Source of the DNA: JOPF133 sp052144935
GTDB taxonomy: Bacteria; Acidobacteriota; Terriglobia; Bryobacterales; Bryobacteraceae
NCBI GenBank assembly: GCA_052144935.1
Contig: JBKQPR010000063.1
Span: forward strand, 1 to 9,959
Direction: 5' to 3'
Length of the DNA: 9,959 nucleotides
The notes under the pieces were generated by a model. It was not told the origin of the DNA. It saw only the letters and a program-made list of their open reading frames with translations, and did not search any database. A program made the position numbers and the translations under genes. Shown one piece after another: positions 6,238 through 9,959 of the stretch (the first letter of the stretch is position 1; each line of letters opens with the position of its first letter).

Positions 6238-7677
6238 ATGGGAAAGACCGTAGTGATTCAGCCAGTGACGCGAATTGAGGGCCACGCCAAGATCACCATC
6301 CAACTGGACGACGCTGGCGATGTAAACCAGGCCCGCGTGAATGTCATCGAGTTGCGCGGGTTCGAGCGCTTCTGCATAGGGCGGCCTGTGGAAGACATGC
6401 CGCGCATTACCCCGCGCATTTGCGGCGTCTGCCCGTGGTCGCACCACCTGGCGGCGGCCAAGGCCTGCGACGCTGTTTTCGGGGTCCAGCCGCCGCCGGC
6501 GGGCGCCAAGCTGCGCGAGCTGTGCAACAGCATCGCCTACATGGAAGAGCACATCCTGCACTTCTATTTCCTGGCTGGCGCCGACTTCCTGTTGGGCCCG
6601 GATGCCGATTATTCGGTGCGCAACGTCATCGGGGTGTTGCAGGCCGCGCCCGAGGTGGCCCGGCGCGTGGTCCGCGTGCGGCACATGTGCGCTAAAATGC
6701 TGGAGATCCTCGCGGGCAAGCCGATCCACCCGCAGGCCGCGGTTCCCGGTGGCTTCAGCAAGCCGCTGGCGAAGGAGGAACGCGACCAGTTGCGCAAGAT
6801 GGCCGATGAGGCACTGGAACTGGCCAAGTTCTCCATCGCCTTTGCCAAAGAGAACGTGTTCCCCAAGTACCTCGACGTGGTGAAGTCGCTGGGCGTCATC
6901 ACCAGCGGGTTCATCGGAACCGTCAAGGATAACGGCGCTCTCAACCTCTATGACGGCAAGCTCCGCCTGATGGCGAGCGACGGCTCCTTCGATGAGTTCC
7001 CGTATGACCGGTATACCGAGTACATCGGGGAACATATCGAGCCGTGGAGCTACCTGAAGTTCCCGTATGCCAAGAAGCGCGGCGGCTTCTCGCTGGAAGA
7101 TGACGCGCCCGGCCTCTACCGCGCCAACACGCTGGCTCGCATCAATGTTTGCGATTTCATCGACACGCCCCTGGCGCAAGCGGAGCTGGAGGAATTCCGG
7201 CGCAAGTTCGGCCGCCCGGCGCAGCTCACCCTGTTGTATCACTGGGCCCGCCTGATCGAGCTGCTCTATAACGCCGAGAACGCCATTCGCCTGCTGGACG
7301 ATCCGGACATCACCAGCCCCGAGACGCGCGTGAAGGTGACTCCGCGCGCCGCGCGCGGAGTCGGTTGCACGGAAGCGCCCCGCGGCACGCTGATTCACGA
7401 TTACCAGACCGATGCCGACGGCATGATCACCAACATGAACCTGATCGTCGGGACCACTCATAACAACGCTCCCATCAACCTGTCGGTGACTCAGGCCGCC
7501 AAAAGCCTGATCCACGGCGGCCAATACGATCAGGGGATGTTGAACACGGTGGAGATGGCCATCCGCGCCTATGACCCGTGCTTCTCATGCGCGACGCACC
7601 GGCTGGACGGAAAGCTGTCGGTGAAGCTGGACATCGTCGATGCGAAGGGCAGTCTGCTCGATACGTTTACAAATTAA
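6238..7677 (+). CDS. mvhA: Group 3c [NiFe]-hydrogenase large (catalytic) subunit (MvhA-like)
   Basis: Catalytic subunit of 479 residues that binds the Ni-Fe(CN)2CO centre and splits or forms H2 in the cytoplasm. L1 motif RICGVC at 60-65 supplies C62 and C65; L2 motif DPCFSCATH at 446-454 supplies C448 and C451. E14 in RIEGH near the start is the usual conserved glutamate. After H454 there is a 25-residue tail (455-479), the part normally removed by a maturation endopeptidase; the candidate protease is the next gene. The ribosome binding site GGAGGAGGT (6224-6232) overlaps the end of mvhG, so the two subunits are tightly coupled. No key residue is missing and there is no in-frame stop suggesting selenocysteine. 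The match to the F420-non-reducing (Mvh) branch is inferred from the mvhD and hdrA neighbours. Confidence 0.95.
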   Translation: MGKTVVIQPVTRIEGHAKITIQLDDAGDVNQARVNVIELRGFERFCIGRPVEDMPRITPRICGVCPWSHHLAAAKACDAVFGVQPPPAGAKLRELCNSIAYMEEHILHFYFLAGADFLLGPDADYSVRNVIGVLQAAPEVARRVVRVRHMCAKMLEILAGKPIHPQAAVPGGFSKPLAKEERDQLRKMADEALELAKFSIAFAKENVFPKYLDVVKSLGVITSGFIGTVKDNGALNLYDGKLRLMASDGSFDEFPYDRYTEYIGEHIEPWSYLKFPYAKKRGGFSLEDDAPGLYRANTLARINVCDFIDTPLAQAELEEFRRKFGRPAQLTLLYHWARLIELLYNAENAIRLLDDPDITSPETRVKVTPRAARGVGCTEAPRGTLIHDYQTDADGMITNMNLIVGTTHNNAPINLSVTQAAKSLIHGGQYDQGMLNTVEMAIRAYDPCFSCATHRLDGKLSVKLDIVDAKGSLLDTFTN

Positions 7678-7688
7678 GCATGCCGGTT

Positions 7689-7708
7689 GGCAGGCGAAAG
7701 CGCCTGCC
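7689..7708. repeat. REP-like palindrome between mvhA and the protease gene
   Basis: GGCAGGCG (7689-7696) and CGCCTGCC (7701-7708) form a perfect 8-bp stem around AAAG. It begins 12 nt after the mvhA stop and ends 20 nt before the protease start. There is no T-tract, so strong intrinsic termination is unlikely. It may stabilise the mvhGA mRNA or reduce read-through. I recall very similar short palindromes being dispersed in Solibacter-like genomes, but this window holds only one clear copy. Confidence 0.55.
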
Positions 7709-7728
7709 TCACCTGATTGGAGGCCGTC

Positions 7729-8277
7729 ATGGCAACCATGGAAGAAGACGCTATTCCCAACTTTTGCTCCAAGCCGGCGCTGATCCTCGGCTGCGGCAAC
7801 GTTTTCTTCGGCGATGACGGCTTCGGATGCGCGCTGGCCGAATACCTGCAGACGTACTTCGAGGTGCCCGACGCCGTTTGCCTGCTGGACGCCGGAACGG
7901 GCGTGCGCAAGCTGCTGTTCACGCTTTGTCTCAGCCCGGTGCGCCCGCGCCGGCTGCTGATTGTAGACGCGGTGGATTTCGGGCGGGAGCCGGGCGAGTG
8001 GTTCGAAATCGACCCGGCCGAAATCCCCGTGGTCAAACTGGACGATTTTTCCATGCACCAGTTGCCCACATCCAATCTGCTGCGCGAGCTGCAGCAGCAG
8101 ACCGGCGTCGAAGTGCGAGTGCTCGCCTGCCAGACAGGCCCCTTGCCCGCGGAAGTCTGTCCCGGGTTATCCGAACCGGTTCGGCGCGCGGTGCCGGAGG
8201 CCGCCCGATGGGTGGCGCGCGAGTATTTCGATGCGGCGAGCACCGAACCCGCCCTGGAGGTGAGCCATACCCGATAA
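7729..8277 (+). CDS. Hydrogenase maturation endopeptidase (HycI/HybD/FrhD family, peptidase M52)
   Basis: This 182-residue nickel-dependent protease removes the C-terminal tail of the hydrogenase large subunit after nickel insertion. The N-terminal motif GCGNVFFGDDGFG (21-33) matches GxGNxxxxDDGxG. D30, D80 (IVDAVDF) and H110 (SMHQLP) correspond to the nickel ligands E16, D62 and H93 of E. coli HybD. ATG 7729 is chosen because GGAGG at 7719-7723 lies 5 nt upstream; a TTG at 7717 and an ATG at 7738 are less well placed. Its position directly after mvhA points to MvhA as substrate. Length is slightly above the usual 150-165 owing to a tail after about residue 165. Function is confident; the exact start is less so. 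Confidence 0.9.
   Translation: MATMEEDAIPNFCSKPALILGCGNVFFGDDGFGCALAEYLQTYFEVPDAVCLLDAGTGVRKLLFTLCLSPVRPRRLLIVDAVDFGREPGEWFEIDPAEIPVVKLDDFSMHQLPTSNLLRELQQQTGVEVRVLACQTGPLPAEVCPGLSEPVRRAVPEAARWVAREYFDAASTEPALEVSHTR
8256..8261 (+). promoter_or_regulatory. Ribosome binding site preceding an apparent ATA start
   Basis: GGAGGT lies inside the end of the protease gene. Five nt downstream, at 8267-8269, the reading frame of the following membrane protein has ATA where an ATG would be expected. No other ribosome binding site is visible before that gene, so this site bears on its start. Confidence 0.45.
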
Positions 8278-8296
8278 GCGCGCGAACGAACGCGAT

Positions 8297-8659
8297 TTGG
8301 GAGATGCGACTCCGCCAGCCGGTCATCTTCTGGTTCTGGCGATGATATTTGTCGCGCTGCTGCTGGCCGGGGCGAAGCAATATTTGGGCGCCCATCCCGT
8401 TACCGCGGGACTGCTGCTGGCGGCTTTTGTCGTTCCCTATTTCGCCTCGGCGCGCATCCTGGGCGAACGGCAATTCCTGTATCGCGCGCTGCTGCCCCTC
8501 GTGTCGGCGTACCGCCTGCGGCACCCGCTCGGTGCGCAGGCGCGCATCATCGGATCGGTGACCGCTTCCCATCCGCGACTGGTCACCATGCGGACCATCG
8601 TCGGACCGGCCCGCGTGGTGGACATGCTGGCGGGCGATCGGTTGCCACGCATCTGCTGA
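8297..8659 (+). CDS. Small predicted membrane protein, unrecognised, start uncertain
   Basis: From the TTG at 8297 the frame gives 120 residues. Two hydrophobic segments are visible, about 10-26 (from HLLVLAMIF) and 36-50 (TAGLLLAAFVVPYF), followed by an arginine-rich cytoplasmic-type tail. I do not recognise a family. The frame is open from 8264. A good ribosome binding site (8256-8261) points to codon 8267, which is ATA and would add ten residues (PDKRANERDL after the start); TTG 8297 and ATG 8342 have no clear ribosome binding site. The gene sits between the protease and hypA, ending 8 nt before hypA, and its TGA is part of hypA's ribosome binding site. It may be a membrane accessory of the hydrogenase, or a gene losing function. 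Confidence 0.55.
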   Translation: MGDATPPAGHLLVLAMIFVALLLAGAKQYLGAHPVTAGLLLAAFVVPYFASARILGERQFLYRALLPLVSAYRLRHPLGAQARIIGSVTASHPRLVTMRTIVGPARVVDMLAGDRLPRIC

Positions 8660-8667
8660 GGCGCACA

Positions 8668-9015
8668 ATGCACGAAGTGGGAATTGCCAATTCCCTGATC
8701 GAGGCGGTCGAGACGGAAGCCGCACGCTACCCTGGCGCGGTGGTCCGGAAGGTTGGCGTTACGGTGGGCGAATTGGCCGGCATCGATCCGGATGCGCTGG
8801 CTTTCAGCTTCGAGGCGCTGACCACGGGGACCGAATGGCAGCACCTGGTTCTGGAGATTGAGACCCGGCCGCGGATGCATCGCTGCCCCTCGTGTGGGCT
8901 GAACTTCCGCGTGATCGATTACCAGTTCGCTTGTCCGGAATGCGGCGCATCCGAAACCGAATGCATCGCCGGCGATGAACTGGAGCTGGCATATTTGGAA
9001 ATGGAGGGACCATGA
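8668..9015 (+). CDS. hypA: Hydrogenase nickel-incorporation protein HypA
   Basis: This 115-residue nickel metallochaperone delivers Ni to the hydrogenase large subunit together with HypB. The N-terminus MHEVGIANSLI fits the family, with H2 as nickel ligand. The zinc site is C73/C76 (CPSC) and C89/C92 (CPEC). The start at 8668 is fixed by the obligatory MHE motif and by TGAGG at 8657-8661. Length is normal (113-120). The stop TGA at 9013-9015 overlaps the ATG of hypB in an ATGA arrangement. The gene looks intact. Confidence 0.95.
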   Translation: MHEVGIANSLIEAVETEAARYPGAVVRKVGVTVGELAGIDPDALAFSFEALTTGTEWQHLVLEIETRPRMHRCPSCGLNFRVIDYQFACPECGASETECIAGDELELAYLEMEGP

Positions 9016-9231
9016 ACCGTGTGCCGCTCGAGAGAAAGGTGCTGAGCGAGAAATGACCGGATTGCCGGCGAGCTGCGGGAGCGTTTCCGCGAGCACGGCG
9101 TCCTCTGCCCGAACCTCATCAGTTCGCCCGGGGCCGGGAAGACCTTGCTGTTGGAGCGCACTTTGGAGAGCTTCGCGCCGGTCTGGAGACAACGCAGAAA
9201 ACGGACTAAATTAGGACTGTTTCCGGACTGA
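9012..9231 (+). pseudogene. hypB: Broken hypB (frameshifted and truncated)
   Basis: HypB is the GTPase partner of HypA, normally about 210-290 residues. The frame from ATG 9012 reads MNRVPLERKVLSEK and stops at TGA 9054-9056. Dropping one A from the AAA at 9051-9053 restores the family sequence: ...VLSE then NDRIAGELRERF, followed by the P-loop SSPGAGKT (9121-9144) and LLLERTLESF. HypB similarity in that frame ends near 9183, and the frame closes at TGA 9229-9231. The bases 9185-9202, read in another frame, give GDNAEN, reminiscent of the GDxxTxND motif that follows in HypB, hinting at more small deletions. The G-domain beyond this is absent and is replaced by repeats. A sequencing error could explain the single A but not the missing two thirds. 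Confidence 0.88.
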
Positions 9232-9297
9232 AACCCGGACCAGCGCCGCGCGCATGGGCGCTCTCGGCCCGCGATTCGCATGGCCGCCGCCCACCGC
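9230..9297. repeat. Degenerate repeat unit A, copy 1
   Basis: The core 9256-9297 (CGCTCTCGGCCCGCG then TCGCATGG and CCGCCCACCGC) matches copies at 9443-9483 and 9771-9812. The flank GAAAC...GCCGCGCGC before it also matches the flank of copy 3. It begins exactly where the broken hypB frame ends. Confidence 0.7.
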
Positions 9298-9314
9298 TAG
9301 CGAGCGGGGACGGC

Positions 9315-9437
9315 GGGCACCGATTCGCCGTGCGCCCCCGCGCCGCCATCGCCATGCGCGCCGGTTGGGAGCACGTCGGGATCGGCCCGCCAGCAGCCGC
9401 AGGAGGCCGAGGAACCGCCCACCAGCTTGCTGCCGCG
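9315..9437. repeat. Degenerate repeat unit B, copy 1
   Basis: This 123-bp unit aligns without net indels to 9549-9671, offset 234 bp. Best-kept blocks are CGATTCGCC, TGCGCCCCCGCGCCG, ATCGGCC, CCGCAGGAG and CACCAG; overall similarity by eye is roughly 80 percent. Confidence 0.7.
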
Positions 9438-9442
9438 CGGAC

Positions 9443-9483
9443 GGACGCTCTTGGCCCACGGTCGCGTGGCCGCCGCCCACCGC
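9443..9483. repeat. Degenerate repeat unit A, copy 2
   Basis: GGACGCTCTTGGCCCACGG followed by TCGCGTGGCCGCCGCCCACC matches unit A copies 1 and 3 with scattered substitutions and one base missing. It starts 5 bp after unit B copy 1. Confidence 0.68.
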
Positions 9484-9548
9484 GCCGCGGGCGGCACGCG
9501 CGGCTGAAACGACAAGACTGGTTCGGCCTGGCGGCCGGCAGGGGCGCC

Positions 9549-9671
9549 GGGCAGCGATTCGCCATGCGCCCCCGCGCCGGCATCGTCAGGAGCGCTGTTT
9601 GGCGCACGTTCTGATCGGCCTGCCAGTCTGCCGCAGGAGACTGAGGAGCCGTACACCAGGCTGCTGCCCGC
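9549..9671. repeat. Degenerate repeat unit B, copy 2
   Basis: Second copy of the 123-bp unit B. It is separated from unit A copy 2 by 65 bp, where the first pair has only 17 bp, so about 48 bp has been gained or lost between the pairs. Confidence 0.68.
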
Positions 9672-9770
9672 ACCAGGCCTTTGGCACCACAATCGCAGAT
9701 CGTGGGCCAGTAGGCACGGCCGCCGCGGATCGGGTGCGTCTGCAGTGCGAAACGGGCCCGCCGCGCGCCT

Positions 9771-9812
9771 GGACGCTCTCGGCCCGCGGGTCGCACGGTC
9801 GCCGCCCATCGC
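9771..9812. repeat. Degenerate repeat unit A, copy 3
   Basis: GGACGCTCTCGGCCCGCGG followed by GTCGCACGGTCGCCGCCCAT is the third unit A. Its upstream flank (from about 9749) resembles that of copy 1. No third unit B follows; the sequence turns AT-richer about 25 bp later. Confidence 0.68.
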
Positions 9813-9840
9813 GCACCGGGTGGAAACCGCAAGCTAGCTA

Positions 9841-9959
9841 GTTTCTGTCGCGAAACGGGTGGAGATCAACTTATTGAGACATGGCCTATAGGCAGGCTAC
9901 CGCCAAGTGGTTTTATCGATAATTTTAAAACGACAATTAGGACGTGTCAAGCTCTTCCA
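9841..9959. other. AT-richer tail with short palindromes, no gene visible
   Basis: Base composition shifts from strongly GC-rich to AT-rich here. Short dyads are seen: GTTTC/GAAAC around TGTCGC (9841-9856) and the 10-bp palindrome GCCTATAGGC (9884-9893). GCGAAACGGG at 9850-9859 repeats 9747-9756 inside the block to the left. No open frame with a ribosome binding site is seen before the edge. Confidence 0.5.
9922..9950 (-). promoter_or_regulatory. Minus-strand sigma70-type promoter
   Basis: On the minus strand TTGACA (9945-9950) is followed by a 17-bp spacer and TAAAAT (9922-9927). That is a perfect -35 box and a -10 box one base from consensus at ideal spacing, in a locally AT-rich stretch. 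It would transcribe leftward from about 9915 into the repeat block, where no convincing gene follows; the first ATG downstream gives only MSQ. It could drive a non-coding RNA, be a remnant, or be a chance match. Confidence 0.45.

Larger units (their letters stand above)
9232..9840. other. Gene-free, repeat-rich GC-rich block
   Basis: About 600 bp after the hypB remnant hold the A-B-A-B-A repeat arrangement and no convincing gene. Frames stay open for 170-208 codons on both strands, but this is expected from the extreme GC content. Their products are arginine-, alanine- and proline-rich with no recognisable domain and no ribosome binding site. No transposase remnant or tRNA is visible. Confidence 0.65.

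Noticed and set aside
5320..7524. Long antisense open frame (734 codons) opposite mvhG and mvhA
   Set aside because: Same GC-driven shadow effect. It spans the gap between two well-supported genes and shows no motif.
9206..9841. Open frames of 170-208 codons on both strands in the repeat block
   Set aside because: Arg/Ala/Pro-rich products with no ribosome binding site or domain. Internal similarities such as AGAHGES repeated on the minus strand are explained by the DNA repeats.
9209..9943. 9-bp direct repeat AATTAGGAC at 9209-9217 and 9935-9943, considered as a target-site duplication
   Set aside because: One 9-bp match is expected by chance in a segment this long, and no terminal inverted repeats or transposase support an inserted element.

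Overview
The window comes from a GC-rich bacterium and is almost entirely one plus-strand operon. It encodes a cytoplasmic group 3c [NiFe]-hydrogenase of the Mvh type, joined to a very large HdrA-type flavoprotein. The host is probably an acidobacterium of the Solibacter/Bryobacter kind. That guess rests on the general look of the genes, a REP-like GGCAGGCG-N4-CGCCTGCC palindrome and the style of the GC-rich degenerate repeats at the right end. It is a recollection, not a search result.

Layout: (1) 3-122, the last 39 codons of an unidentified upstream gene, overlapping the next start by ATGA. (2) 119-4567, a 1482-residue HdrA fusion: a first HdrA flavin module, an inserted GltD/NfnB-like NADPH:acceptor module, the rest of the first HdrA module, then a second HdrA module ending in two [4Fe-4S] motifs. 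(3) 4570-4995, mvhD, the [2Fe-2S] linker between hydrogenase and HdrA. (4) 5017-5214, an unrecognised 65-residue protein. (5) 5308-6234 and 6238-7677, hydrogenase small (mvhG) and large (mvhA) subunits with all expected Fe-S and Ni-Fe ligands. (6) 7729-8277, the hydrogenase maturation endopeptidase. (7) about 8267/8297-8659, a small two-helix membrane protein whose start codon looks damaged. (8) 8668-9015, hypA (nickel insertion). (9) 9012-9231, a broken hypB with a 1-nt frameshift after codon 13 and loss of everything beyond the P-loop region. (10) 9232-9840, a gene-free block of degenerate GC-rich repeats in the order A-B-A-B-A. (11) 9841-9959, a more AT-rich tail with a strong-looking sigma70-type promoter on the minus strand.

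Inferred function: MvhA/MvhG oxidise H2, electrons pass through MvhD to the HdrA flavoprotein, and the built-in GltD-like module offers an NADP(H) site. The locus therefore looks like a soluble H2:NADP(H) system, possibly flavin-bifurcating with ferredoxin or a disulfide as the other partner. No hdrB or hdrC is visible here. The protease and HypA would mature the large subunit. HypB, and HypC-F which are not in the window, would have to come from elsewhere in the genome.

No tRNA, rRNA, CRISPR array, transposase or integrase was found. The most notable points are the HdrA-GltD-HdrA fusion, the conserved-looking 65-residue protein inside the hydrogenase operon, the decayed hypB next to a repeat block, and the apparent ATA start of the membrane gene.
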